This document shows positions 8,197 through 17,137 of a stretch of DNA of 64,000 bases, piece after piece. Under the pieces are notes generated by a model that was given only the letters and a program-made list of their open reading frames with translations, did not search any database and was not told the DNA's origin. Source of the DNA: Phycisphaeraceae bacterium (GTDB taxonomy: Bacteria > Planctomycetota > Phycisphaerae > Phycisphaerales > UBA1924); NCBI GenBank assembly GCA_007693965.1, contig RECQ01000052.1:51967-115966 (forward strand), read 5' to 3'. The first letter of the stretch is position 1, and each line of letters begins with the position of its first letter. Position numbers and translations under genes: made by a program.

Positions 8197-11100
8197 ATGA
8201 GAGTGATGCACGTCAACTGGACCGGCGGCGCGCTGTGTCTCTGGGGTGAGCAGGGCGCTGGCGCGGAGCGCGCATCCACCGTCGACACCGCAGACGCCGC
8301 GGCGGCGGAGATCGGGGGCGAGGGCTCCGGCGACGCGGTCGCCACGCTGGAGCGCACACGAACACATTCATTTTCAGTCGATGCAGCGGATCTGCTCGAA
8401 GTCCTGCAGGACATCGGTGTGGATGTGGAGCGGACGTCGAAGGTCGAGCTGAACCTGCTGCTGCCGTCGCTCGTCGCTCGTCCGGCGCCGAGCCCGAAGT
8501 TGGCTCACGCCCTCGGCATGCCTTCCAGCGAACTGCTGGAGATCGCCGGGCTGGAGACCTGGACCATCCCCGCCATCGCCATCGAGCCTGCGAACGCGAC
8601 CCGCGTGATCGAGGCGCTGGAAGTGACGCGAAAGACGGCGGTCGGGCCCTCGGTGGCGTACTTCGCCGCGGCGGCCCGCTTCGCGCGATCCCTGGCTGTC
8701 CGGCAGCGATTCGTGCCCATGCTCCTGCAGGAGGCGGACGGCGAACTCCGCGCGATGTGGCGCCCCTGGCTGAGCGATGAGCGCACAGGCACGGAGGCTT
8801 CGGATCTGCTGGCGGCGATGCCGCCGATGGTTCGGGCTGTGGTTGACCATTTCGATCATCAGCCGTGGCTCATTCTGGAGGACTTCCTCAATCACAGCGT
8901 CGATGCGCTGTGCCGGTCGGTGCTCATCCACGAAGAGATGATCGATGCAATCGAGGGTCGCTCGGGGCACGACGATCAACACGTGGCGTGGCTCTCCGGC
9001 CTTCTTTCCAGTGAAACCAGGGCCGTGGCCAAGCCGTCCGACCGGCCAACCATGATGCGACTGGTGCGACGCTGGATCGGCCAGCTCGATGACCGGGGCG
9101 CCGATGTCGAATGGCGCCTGTGTCTGCGGCTGACCGAGCCACCGATGGACGAGGATGTTGATGAACTGAGCGCCAGCGCCGCCGAGCCCGACACCACATG
9201 GCGGCTGACCTTCCATTTGCAGTCGGTCGAGCAGGAGCAGGTGATTCTCGATGCGGAGGACATCTGGCTGGCGACATCCGATGCGCACACGGTTGACGGC
9301 CGACGGGTGCAGTCGCCGGGTGAGTTGCTGCTGGCGGAGCTGGCGAGGGCGTCGCGTCTGTTCGATCCGCTGGAGGCGGCCCTCGATGTGGCGGAGCCGC
9401 ATGGCCTCGATCTGAACACGAAACAGGCATACACGTTCCTGCGCGAAGCGCGACAACTACTGCAGGAACAGGGTTTCGGCGTGATCACGCCAGACTGGTG
9501 GGAGCAGTCATCAGCGCGTCTGGGAGTTCGCCTTGAGATCGATGCGCCGCCCGCCCCAGAGGGCGGGGTCGGCGCGCAAGCGCCGGAGCGCGAGGATGGC
9601 CTGCTGGGGCTGGACAGCCTCGTCGATTATCGCTGGCGCATCGCCGTCGGTGATCGCACGCTGTCGCTCAAAGAGTTTGAACGACTGTCGACGATGGGGC
9701 GTCCACTCGTGCGTATTGATGGTCGCTGGGTCGAGATCCGTCCGGAAGATGTGAAGGCCGCATCGAGCTTCATCAGTGAGAATCCGGGCGGGCAGATGCG
9801 CGTGGCCGAGGCGCTGCGGCTGGCGTTCGGCGCCGATGAGCGGGCCGAGCAGGCGCCCATCGTGGGGCTGGATGCGAGCGGCTGGGTCGGCGCCATATTC
9901 GGCGGCGACGACGCCGACTCACCCATGCCCATGCTGGAGCAGCCCGAGGGTTTCATGGGCACGCTGCGTCCCTACCAGCTCAAGGGCGTGTCCTGGCTCG
10001 ACTTTCTCGACAGATTCGGCATGGGCGCGTGCCTGGCGGATGACATGGGCCTCGGTAAGACGATCCAGCTTCTGGCGCTGCTGCTGCATGAGCGCGAGCG
10101 CGCAGCCAAGCGAGCGGCGGAGACCGGTGAGCCACCAAAGAAGATCGGCCCCACCCTGCTGGTGGCGCCGACGAGCGTGGTCGGCAACTGGCGTCGCGAG
10201 GCGGCCCGCTTCGCGCCCTCCCTGAAGGTGATCGTGCATCACGGCGCCGACCGGCTTGACGGCGAAGAAATGGTGCGAGTTTACAGCGAGACCGACATGG
10301 TGGTCACCACTTATGCCCTGGCGCGGCTGGACTGCGATCGTTTGTCGAAGACGCCGTGGGCCCGTCTGACGCTGGATGAGGCGCAGAACATCAAGAACCC
10401 CGCCTCCAAGCAGACGCGCTCGCTGCGTTCGCTGGATGCGCCCCGGCGCATCGCGCTCACCGGCACGCCGGTCGAAAACCGTCTTTCCGAGCTGTGGTCG
10501 ATCATGGAGTTCTGCAATCCTGGATACCTCGGTCCCGCGAGCCAATTCCAGCGGCGCTACGCGGCGCCGATCGAGCGCCGCCACGATCGCCGGCGCAGCT
10601 CGCAGCTCCGCTCGCTGGTGCGCCCCTTCGTGCTTCGGCGTCTGAAGAGCGATCCAGACGTCACCGCCGATCTGCCCGACAAGATCGAGACCAAGGAGAT
10701 GTGCTCGCTCACGCCGGAGCAGGCGTCGCTCTACGAAGCGACGGTGCAGCGGATGCTCTCACAGGTGGACAACGCCGCAGAGGGAATGCAACGTCGCGGC
10801 GTGGTGCTGGCGGCCCTGATCCGTCTGAAGCAGATCTGCAACCACCCGGACAACCTGCCGCAACAGGACGGCCCGCGCATTGAAGACCAGCCGCATTCCG
10901 CAGCGCGATCCGGCAAGAGCACGCGGTTGATGGAGATGCTGGAGGAGATCGTCGCCGCGGGAGACCAGGCGCTGGTCTTCACGCAGTTCCGGCGGATGGG
11001 AGCAATTCTCGCCGGCATGTTCGCCCAGGCGTTCGATCGTGAGACGCTCTTCCTCCACGGCGGCACGCCCACCAAGATGCGCGAACAGATGGTGGACCGG

Positions 11101-11451
11101 TTCCAGCGCGGGGATGGATCGGCGCCGATCTTCCTGCTCTCTTTGAAGGCTGGCGGCCTGGGTATGAACCTCACCGCCGCCAATCATGTCTTCCACTACG
11201 ACCGCTGGTGGAACCCCGCGGTGGAGAATCAGGCGACCGACCGAGCCCACCGCATCGGGCAGACGCGCACCGTGCACGTTCACAAGTTCATGGTGGCCGG
11301 AACGCTCGAGGAGCGGATCGACCAGATGATCGAACAGAAGACCGAGCTCGCAGAGAACATCATCGCCTCCGGCGAGCGCTGGCTGACCGAACTCTCAACT
11401 TCGCAACTCCGTGACCTGCTGACCCTCCGCGCCGATGCGGTGATGACCTGA
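8197..11451 (+). CDS. SNF2-family DEAD/DEAH helicase (HepA/RapA type)
   Basis: A 1084-residue Swi2/Snf2 ATPase. The C-terminal half has the helicase motifs in order: I (DDMGLGKTIQLLALLL), Ia (LLVAPTSVVGNW), II (LDEAQNIKN), III (ALTGTPVENRLSELWSI), V (LSLKAGGLGMNLTAANHV) and VI (ATDRAHRIGQTR). The N-terminal half fits the bacterial SNF2-associated region. Such proteins remodel protein-DNA or RNA polymerase complexes. The start at 8197 has GGAGGCGAAG upstream; the frame opens at 8140 but that would begin directly after the tRNA. The stop overlaps the SWIM gene by one base (TGATG), so the two are an operon. Confidence 0.92.
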   Translation: MRVMHVNWTGGALCLWGEQGAGAERASTVDTADAAAAEIGGEGSGDAVATLERTRTHSFSVDAADLLEVLQDIGVDVERTSKVELNLLLPSLVARPAPSPKLAHALGMPSSELLEIAGLETWTIPAIAIEPANATRVIEALEVTRKTAVGPSVAYFAAAARFARSLAVRQRFVPMLLQEADGELRAMWRPWLSDERTGTEASDLLAAMPPMVRAVVDHFDHQPWLILEDFLNHSVDALCRSVLIHEEMIDAIEGRSGHDDQHVAWLSGLLSSETRAVAKPSDRPTMMRLVRRWIGQLDDRGADVEWRLCLRLTEPPMDEDVDELSASAAEPDTTWRLTFHLQSVEQEQVILDAEDIWLATSDAHTVDGRRVQSPGELLLAELARASRLFDPLEAALDVAEPHGLDLNTKQAYTFLREARQLLQEQGFGVITPDWWEQSSARLGVRLEIDAPPAPEGGVGAQAPEREDGLLGLDSLVDYRWRIAVGDRTLSLKEFERLSTMGRPLVRIDGRWVEIRPEDVKAASSFISENPGGQMRVAEALRLAFGADERAEQAPIVGLDASGWVGAIFGGDDADSPMPMLEQPEGFMGTLRPYQLKGVSWLDFLDRFGMGACLADDMGLGKTIQLLALLLHERERAAKRAAETGEPPKKIGPTLLVAPTSVVGNWRREAARFAPSLKVIVHHGADRLDGEEMVRVYSETDMVVTTYALARLDCDRLSKTPWARLTLDEAQNIKNPASKQTRSLRSLDAPRRIALTGTPVENRLSELWSIMEFCNPGYLGPASQFQRRYAAPIERRHDRRRSSQLRSLVRPFVLRRLKSDPDVTADLPDKIETKEMCSLTPEQASLYEATVQRMLSQVDNAAEGMQRRGVVLAALIRLKQICNHPDNLPQQDGPRIEDQPHSAARSGKSTRLMEMLEEIVAAGDQALVFTQFRRMGAILAGMFAQAFDRETLFLHGGTPTKMREQMVDRFQRGDGSAPIFLLSLKAGGLGMNLTAANHVFHYDRWWNPAVENQATDRAHRIGQTRTVHVHKFMVAGTLEERIDQMIEQKTELAENIIASGERWLTELSTSQLRDLLTLRADAVMT

Positions 11452-12437
11452 TGACGCAACAGACGCCCAACAATCCTGGAAATCAGCAGCCGCAGCGATA
11501 CACGCGTCCGAAGCCGACACAGCCGCGGCGCGTGTCCGGAGGCGTGCGTCTGGCCGGTCGTGAGGGGCCGCTCATCCGCACGTGGGTCGGTCGGCGCTGG
11601 ACGCGCGTCATCGAAGACGCCGCGGTCTCGGAAGAGCTCACGAAGGGCGTCGAATACGCCCGGATCGGACAGACGCGGGAGCTCGGACTCGAACCCGGCG
11701 CGGTCCTGGCCCGTGTCCAGGGGTGCGAGGCCCGGGCCCGGAGCGTGCGGCTGGAGTGCGACACTTTCACGCACGAGCAGTGGGAACTGGTCTTCCGCGC
11801 TCTGGCGGAGCAGCCGGCCTACACCGCCAAACTGCTCGCGGGCGAGATGCCGGTCAACATCGAGGATCTCTTCGCGCCGATGGGGTTGCGGCTCTTCCCG
11901 CAGGAGCCGGAGGACATCAAGGCCGTCTGCGACTGCGATGAAGAGGCGCCTTGGTGCCGCCATGCCTGCTGCGCCGCCACGCTCTTCTCCGAACGCATCG
12001 ACACCGATCCCTACCTGATCTTCACGCTGCGAGGGCTGCCTGCGGAGGAACTCTCCGAACGACTTCGCCAGCACCGGGCCCTGGCGGGCTCGACGCTGGG
12101 CGCAGCGCCGGCGTATGCGCCGCGTCCGGTGTCCGGCGCCGATCTGGCCTTAGCAAAGCTGCCAGTCGATGTCGAAACGTTCTGGTCCACGGGGCCAGAG
12201 TTGGATTTGCTGGAAATGCCGATGAAGCGTCCGGAAGTGAGCCATCCGCTGCTGCGCCGGCTGGGCCCCAGCCCGTTTGAGGCTCGATTCCCGATGGTGG
12301 GCCTGCTGGCGACGTGCTACGACGTAATCAGCGAGGCCGCCATCCGCGCTGAAGACGAAGCCGAGGCCGCTCCCATCGAGGCGGACTGGGACGATGTCGG
12401 CGGGGGAGATGACGAAACGGACGAGAGGCCCGATTGA
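11451..12437 (+). CDS. SWIM zinc-finger protein
   Basis: A 328-residue protein with a CxCx(n)CxH SWIM motif, seen as CDCDEEAPWCRH at about residues 159-170. SWIM proteins bind DNA or proteins and are often encoded beside, or fused to, SNF2 ATPases. Here its ATG overlaps the stop of the SNF2 gene by one base. The N-terminus is Pro/Gln/Arg-rich and the C-terminus acidic. It is probably the partner subunit of the upstream helicase. The biological target is unknown. Confidence 0.82.
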   Translation: MTQQTPNNPGNQQPQRYTRPKPTQPRRVSGGVRLAGREGPLIRTWVGRRWTRVIEDAAVSEELTKGVEYARIGQTRELGLEPGAVLARVQGCEARARSVRLECDTFTHEQWELVFRALAEQPAYTAKLLAGEMPVNIEDLFAPMGLRLFPQEPEDIKAVCDCDEEAPWCRHACCAATLFSERIDTDPYLIFTLRGLPAEELSERLRQHRALAGSTLGAAPAYAPRPVSGADLALAKLPVDVETFWSTGPELDLLEMPMKRPEVSHPLLRRLGPSPFEARFPMVGLLATCYDVISEAAIRAEDEAEAAPIEADWDDVGGGDDETDERPD

Positions 12438-12720
12438 CTGGGGCGGGGGGGGCCGTACACTGTCGCGTTCTCCCACGAGGGAGCCGCCCGTGACGCCTGA
12501 GGCGCGGGCAGGGGCCTTCCCATCGCGGCTGATGGAGGGTCCAGCTTCGGGAGAGTTGTGCCGCGGACCGCTCGCTCCGTCCTGACGCCCAACCCGGCGC
12601 CGCGACTGAAGCGGACCGCGACTGGTGGTCCGATTTTCAGTTGTCGTCCGGTTCGCCGGACTCATGAGCGAGGAGTGACAAGACCCGTCCGAACGCAGAA
12701 CCCCCCAGTGGCCCCCTCGA

Positions 12721-12791
12721 TGGCCCGTGGTGTAACGGTAGCACAGGGGTTTTTGGTACCTCTAGTCCAGGTTCGAATCCTGGCGGGCCAG
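12721..12791 (+). tRNA. tRNA-Gln (anticodon TTG)
   Basis: Acceptor TGGCCCG pairs with CGGGCCA, the D-arm is GTGTAACGGTAGCAC, the anticodon arm GGGGT-TTTTGGT-ACCTC gives anticodon TTG, and the T-arm is CCAGG-TTCGAAT-CCTGG. The discriminator base is G. CCA is not encoded. Confidence 0.95.
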
Positions 12792-12855
12792 CTTTCCGCG
12801 GCGCCACGAGGTTTTTGCGATCGACGCCGCTCGTGGCCGGGTCTTTTCCAGCGAC

Positions 12856-13629
12856 ATGACATCACTTGCTGCGATCATTCTCGCCGCGGGCAAAGGCACG
12901 CGGATGAACAGCGATCTGCCCAAGGTCGTTCACCCGGTGGCTGATGCGCCGATGGTGCGCTGGGTGGTGGAGGCGTGCCGCGCTGTCGGATGCGAACGCA
13001 TCGTGGTGGTGGTGGGGCATCGCCAGGAGGATGTGCGGACGGTCTTCGTAGACGACGATCCCGACGAGGCGCCAATCGAGTTCGCGGTGCAGGATCGTCA
13101 GCTCGGCACCGGGCACGCGACGCTGTGCGCCACGCCGGCGCTGGAAGGCTTCAATGGCGACGTCTTCGTGCTCTGCGGCGACGGCCCGCTCATCCGCGCC
13201 GACACGCTGGAGACCATGCTGCGCCGGCACAGAGAAACGAAGGCCGCGGCGACGATGGCGACTGCGAAGTTGGACGACCCCTCGGGGTACGGACGCATCG
13301 TGCGTGATCACGCGGGCGCCTTCACGAACATCATCGAAGAAAAGAACGCGACGCCCGCGCAGCTCGAAATCCGCGAGGTGAACCCGAGCTACTACTGCTT
13401 CAAAGCCCCGGCGCTGCTGGAGGCGCTGAAGGACGTGCAGCGCAACGAGACGACGGGTGAATATTACGTGACCGACGTGCCGGCGCTGCTGATGCAGCGG
13501 GGCGAGCGCGTCGAGGTGATCGACGCCGTGCCGCCGGAGGACGTGCTCTCGATCAACACCCCTGACAACCTGGCGGCGGTGGATCGGGTGCTCCGGCGCC
13601 GCCTCGGCATGGCGGAGGCAAAGGCATAA
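12856..13629 (+). CDS. GlmU-like N-acetylglucosamine-1-phosphate uridyltransferase (single domain)
   Basis: A 257-residue nucleotidyltransferase. It carries the LAAGKGTRMNSDLPKVVHPV signature and the QLGTGHA, CGDGPLI and NPSYYCF motifs of the GlmU N-terminal domain, which joins GlcNAc-1-P and UTP into UDP-GlcNAc. Bifunctional GlmU is about 450 residues; the C-terminal left-handed beta-helix acetyltransferase domain is absent, so acetylation of GlcN-1-P must come from another enzyme. The next gene, prs, starts 3 bp after the stop, which suggests an operon supplying sugar nucleotide and PRPP. No Shine-Dalgarno sequence is obvious. Confidence 0.86.
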   Translation: MTSLAAIILAAGKGTRMNSDLPKVVHPVADAPMVRWVVEACRAVGCERIVVVVGHRQEDVRTVFVDDDPDEAPIEFAVQDRQLGTGHATLCATPALEGFNGDVFVLCGDGPLIRADTLETMLRRHRETKAAATMATAKLDDPSGYGRIVRDHAGAFTNIIEEKNATPAQLEIREVNPSYYCFKAPALLEALKDVQRNETTGEYYVTDVPALLMQRGERVEVIDAVPPEDVLSINTPDNLAAVDRVLRRRLGMAEAKA

Positions 13630-13632
13630 GGC

Positions 13633-14616
13633 ATGGCCCGAAGCGACGCCAACAGTCTGAAGATCTTCTCCGGCCGGCGCAGTCGTTTCCTGACGGATCT
13701 GATCTGCTCGCACCTGGATCTGCCCATGGGACAGGGGCGCACCGAGGAGTTTCCCGACGGCGAACTGATCGTGAAGGCCGAAGAGGATGTGCGCGGGCGC
13801 GACTGCTTCGTGGTGCTCTCGACCTGCTACCCGGTCAACGACAACATCATGGAGCTGTTGATCTTCATAGACTGCCTGAGACGGGCGTCGGCGGCCCGGG
13901 TGAACGCGGTGATTCCGTACTTCGGCTACGCCAGGCAGGATCGCAAGGACGAGGGACGCACGCCCATCACCGCCAAACTGGTGGCGAACCTGATCACGCA
14001 GGCGGGCGCCGAGCGGGTGCTGGCGCTGGATCTGCACGCCGCCCAGATTCAGGGCTTCTTCGATATTCCCGTGGACCACCTCTCCGCATCGCCGGTCTTC
14101 GTTGAATACTTCAACAGCATTCGCGACGAGATGGGCGACCTGGTGCTGGTGAGCCCGGACGTCGGCAACGTGAAGGTGGCGAACATGTACGCCTCGCTGC
14201 TGGGAGGCGACTTGGCGATCGTGGAGAAGCGGCGAGTCTCGGGGTCGAAGGTGTCGTCGGTCAACCTGGTCGGCGAGGTGAAGAACCGCACCGTGGTGAT
14301 GATGGACGACATGATCTCCACCGCCGGAACGGTGTGCGAGGCGGCCCGACTGGTGATGGATCGCGGCGCCCGGGCTTGCATCGTCGGCGCGACGCACCCG
14401 GTGCTGGTCGGGCTCGCGATGCAGCGGCTCGCTGAGAGCCCCATCAGTCGCGTGGTCGTCACCAACACGATCCCCGGCGACGGACGGTACGAGCCCATTC
14501 GCGACAAGATCGTCGAGCTCTCGGTCGGCCCGCTCCTGGGCGATGCGATTCACAGAATTCATCACAACCTGTCCGTCAGCGCGCTTTTCAAGAAGGGCGT
14601 CGGCACGAAACGCTAG
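13633..14616 (+). CDS. prs: Ribose-phosphate pyrophosphokinase
   Basis: Makes PRPP from ribose 5-phosphate and ATP for nucleotide, His and Trp synthesis. The 327 residues include FPDGE near the N-terminus, the ATP-site FGYARQDRKDEGRTPI (about 96-111), the DLHAAQIQGFFDIPVDHL flexible-loop region, and the PRPP loop VMMDDMISTAGT (about 221-232). All are standard for class I PRPP synthetase. It follows the glmU-like gene after 3 bp and precedes rplY, a common order in bacteria. Confidence 0.96.
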   Translation: MARSDANSLKIFSGRRSRFLTDLICSHLDLPMGQGRTEEFPDGELIVKAEEDVRGRDCFVVLSTCYPVNDNIMELLIFIDCLRRASAARVNAVIPYFGYARQDRKDEGRTPITAKLVANLITQAGAERVLALDLHAAQIQGFFDIPVDHLSASPVFVEYFNSIRDEMGDLVLVSPDVGNVKVANMYASLLGGDLAIVEKRRVSGSKVSSVNLVGEVKNRTVVMMDDMISTAGTVCEAARLVMDRGARACIVGATHPVLVGLAMQRLAESPISRVVVTNTIPGDGRYEPIRDKIVELSVGPLLGDAIHRIHHNLSVSALFKKGVGTKR

Positions 14617-14624
14617 AAAACCAC

Positions 14625-14645
14625 CACCCGCGCGCCGCGCGGGTG
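14625..14645 (+). terminator. GC hairpin between prs and rplY
   Basis: CACCCGCGC and GCGCGGGTG form a 9-bp perfect stem with a 3-nt loop just after the prs stop. No T-run follows, so it may be a processing or attenuation hairpin rather than a full terminator. A second short hairpin (AGCCGG...CCGGCT, 14654-14671) abuts the rplY ribosome-binding site. Confidence 0.4.
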
Positions 14646-14686
14646 CATCTGTGAGCCGGCTGATCCCGGCTGGAGGAACCTGCACC

Positions 14687-15352
14687 ATGGACATGACAAA
14701 GACCCACGAGATCAAGGCGAAGAAGCGCGATCGCCTCGGCTCACGCTACGCCCGCCGCGTTCGCGAGCAGGGCGGCCTGCCGGCCATCCTGTACGGCCAC
14801 GGCGAAAAGCCCGAACCGCTCACACTCGACTCCAAAGAGGCCCTCGGGCACATTCTCGCCGGTGAGAAGGTCTTCCGGGTGCAGATCGATGGGGGCGCCG
14901 GCGAGCAGACGGTGCTGCTCAAGGACATCCAGTTCGATTACCTGGGCACGAACATCGTGCACGTCGACTTCGCGCGCGTGGACCTCAACGAGATGGTCGA
15001 GGTGCAGTTGCCCATCCACCTGCGTGGCGACGCCAAGGGTCTGGAAACCGCCGGCGCCACGCTCCTGCATCCCACCAGCTCGGTCTCCGTCCGCTGCCGC
15101 GTGACGGACATCATGGATCACGTGGATGTCGACATCACTGATCTTGACGTTGGCGAAGCCCTGCACGCCAGCGATCTGAAGCTCCCCGCGGGCGTCGATC
15201 TCGAGTCGGATCCGGACGAGGTGATCGCGCTGATCCAGGTCATGGCCGAGGAAGAGGCGGAGGGCGAGGCCGTCGCCGTCGAGGGCGAGGGCGCCGAGCC
15301 GGAGGTCATCTCCGAGCGGAAGGAAGAATCTGAGGAAGGCGAGAAGGAGTGA
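14687..15352 (+). CDS. rplY: 50S ribosomal protein L25 (CTC/TL5 form)
   Basis: Binds 5S rRNA in the large subunit. The protein is 221 residues, the long CTC form with the L25 beta domain (RLGSRYARRVREQGGLPAILYG) followed by the TL5 C-terminal domain (IQFDYLGTNIVHVDFARVD). The tail is an acidic Glu-rich extension. GGAGG stands about 10 nt before the ATG at 14687. The stop overlaps the GTG start of pth, and rplY-pth is a conserved bacterial pair. Confidence 0.95.
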   Translation: MDMTKTHEIKAKKRDRLGSRYARRVREQGGLPAILYGHGEKPEPLTLDSKEALGHILAGEKVFRVQIDGGAGEQTVLLKDIQFDYLGTNIVHVDFARVDLNEMVEVQLPIHLRGDAKGLETAGATLLHPTSSVSVRCRVTDIMDHVDVDITDLDVGEALHASDLKLPAGVDLESDPDEVIALIQVMAEEEAEGEAVAVEGEGAEPEVISERKEESEEGEKE

Positions 15353-16023
15353 AATTGATCGTGGGTCTGGGCAATCCCGGCGCCGAGTACGAGCGAACGC
15401 GTCACAACGCGGGCTTCATGGCGGTCGACCGCCTCGCCCGCAGGCATGCGCCGGGCGCTCCTGCGCGCGGCCGTTTCCACGCAGCCACGCTCGAGGCCCG
15501 CATCTCCAACGAGCCCTGCCTGCTCATGAAGCCCACGACGTACATGAACCGGTCGGGTCTGGCCGTCGCGGAGGCGGTGCGGTTCTACAAGCTCGATGTC
15601 GCGGACGATGTGCTGGTGATGGTGGACGATGTGGCGCTCCCGGCGGGGTCGATCCGGCTCCGGGCCTCCGGCGGCGCCGGGGGACACAACGGACTGGCGG
15701 ACATCGAGCGGATGCTGGGAGGCCCGAATTACTCCCGGTGCCGCATCGGCGTCGATCCGCCCGGCCCCGCACCCCAGCGCGATTATGTGCTGGGACGATT
15801 CTCGCCGGAGCAGTGGGAGCGCATGGAGCCGGCGCTCGACAAGGCCGCGGATGCGGCCGAGGCGTGGGTGGCCGAGGGGCCGATCAACGCCATGAACAGA
15901 TTCAACGCGCCGCCGGCGTCCGCAAAGAAGAAGCGGGGCCCCGAAGAGGCGAGCGACGTGGCGGATGCAGAGTCAGTGAAAGACACACAACGCCCGGGCC
16001 CCGCCCGAGGCGAAGAGGCATGA
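15349..16023 (+). CDS. pth: Peptidyl-tRNA hydrolase
   Basis: Releases peptides from peptidyl-tRNA that drops off the ribosome. Key motifs: IVGLGNPGAEYERTRHNAGF with the catalytic His, KPTTYMNRSG, VMVDDVALP, and GGAGGHNGL. The conserved core ends near residue 190; a charged, lysine- and glutamate-rich tail of about 30 residues is extra. It begins with GTG overlapping the rplY stop (GTGA), with AAGGA just upstream, so it is translationally coupled. Confidence 0.95.
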   Translation: MKLIVGLGNPGAEYERTRHNAGFMAVDRLARRHAPGAPARGRFHAATLEARISNEPCLLMKPTTYMNRSGLAVAEAVRFYKLDVADDVLVMVDDVALPAGSIRLRASGGAGGHNGLADIERMLGGPNYSRCRIGVDPPGPAPQRDYVLGRFSPEQWERMEPALDKAADAAEAWVAEGPINAMNRFNAPPASAKKKRGPEEASDVADAESVKDTQRPGPARGEEA

Positions 16024-16047
16024 CGAACCGAGAAAGGTTGTTGAGCA

Positions 16048-16485
16048 ATGGCTGAAACCAAGAAGAATTATTACGAGGGCATGTTCCTGTTCGGGCAATC
16101 CGCCGCGGCGGACCTGGGCGGAACGGTCGAGCATCTCACCGGAATTCTCGACCGCGCCCAGGCCGAGATCGTCGCCATGAGCAAGTGGGACGATCGTCGG
16201 CTTGCGTTCGAGATCAAGAAGCACAAGCGCGGCATTTACATTCTGGTCTACTTCGAGTGCGATGCGCGGAACCTGGCGAAGATCGAGCGGGACTGCAACC
16301 TCTCCGATCATGTGCTCCGCTCCATGGTGCTGCGAGCCGACCATCTCACGCTCGAGGAGATGCAGGCCTCGGATTCGCGCCAGTCGCTCACCGATGAGGC
16401 GGCGCTGCGAGCCGAACAGCCCGAAGACGGCGTTCACGCCGGCGTCGGCGCCGCCGACGACAACGAGAACCAGGACGACGACTGA
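16048..16485 (+). CDS. rpsF: 30S ribosomal protein S6
   Basis: A 145-residue S6 protein, which binds 16S rRNA with S18. The family pattern NYYEGMFLFG at the N-terminus, KWDDRRLAFEIKKHKRGIY and LSDHVLRSMVLRAD are clear. The C-terminus is an acidic low-complexity tail. GAAAGG precedes the ATG. ssb and rplI follow, but rpsR, which normally lies in this operon, is not present between them. Confidence 0.95.
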   Translation: MAETKKNYYEGMFLFGQSAAADLGGTVEHLTGILDRAQAEIVAMSKWDDRRLAFEIKKHKRGIYILVYFECDARNLAKIERDCNLSDHVLRSMVLRADHLTLEEMQASDSRQSLTDEAALRAEQPEDGVHAGVGAADDNENQDDD

Positions 16486-16551
16486 ACCCGAACGCCGCGG
16501 CGTTTCCTGATCAGTCAATCCCAACACTCCTGACAAGAAGGCGAGGCGACG

Positions 16552-17028
16552 ATGGCAGGCAATTTCAACAAAGTGCTCCTCATGGGGAACCTCACGCGCG
16601 ATGTCGAGTTGAAGCATCTCTCGCCCGAGGTGGCGGTGGCGAACATCGGACTGGCCGTGAATCGACGCTTCCGCACGCGCGAGGGCGAGAACCGTGAGGA
16701 GACCACCTTCGTCGACTGCGAGGCGTGGGGTCGCACCGCGGAAGTGATGGCTCAGTACCTCGCCAAGGGGCGCCCCGTCTTCATCGAGGGCCGGCTCAAG
16801 CTCGACACCTGGCAGGACAAGGACGGCGGCAACCGCTCCAAACTCAAGGTGGTGATCGAGAACTTCCAGTTCGTCGACAGCCGCGGCGAAGGCGGAGGCG
16901 GCGGCGGAGCGCCCAGAAGCGGATCCGGCGGAGCGCCCGCCCGGCAGGGCGCCGGGCAGCAGTCGTCATCCAACTCCGGCGATGAGGCGTTCTACGAGCC
17001 CATCGAAGAGGACGACATCCCCTTCTGA
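16552..17028 (+). CDS. ssb: Single-stranded DNA-binding protein
   Basis: Coats single-stranded DNA in replication and repair. The 158 residues show the OB-fold (FNKVLLMGNLTRDVELKHL, then ETTFVDCEAWGRTAEV), a Gly-rich linker (about 112-140), and an acidic C-terminal tip ending EEDDIPF, the conserved tail that recruits partner proteins. It lies between rpsF and rplI, the usual arrangement. AAGGCGAGG precedes the ATG. Confidence 0.97.
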   Translation: MAGNFNKVLLMGNLTRDVELKHLSPEVAVANIGLAVNRRFRTREGENREETTFVDCEAWGRTAEVMAQYLAKGRPVFIEGRLKLDTWQDKDGGNRSKLKVVIENFQFVDSRGEGGGGGGAPRSGSGGAPARQGAGQQSSSNSGDEAFYEPIEEDDIPF

Positions 17029-17137
17029 TCCGGATTTCGAGTATTGTTGCACCTCCTCCGGCGGCCGCGACCGCGGCGCCGGCGCTGGGGCTCCGCGCGG
17101 GGCTCCTCAACTTTCACCCGCTGAAAGGACAGCGAAC

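Noticed and set aside
12862..14715. Minus-strand open frame of 617 codons
   Set aside because: Antisense to the glmU-like and prs genes, both strongly supported; His/Arg/Val-rich shadow.
16491..16504. AACGCCGCGGCGTT palindrome between rpsF and ssb
   Set aside because: Its hairpin would have a very short stem after allowing a loop, and the genes are an operon; too weak to call a terminator.
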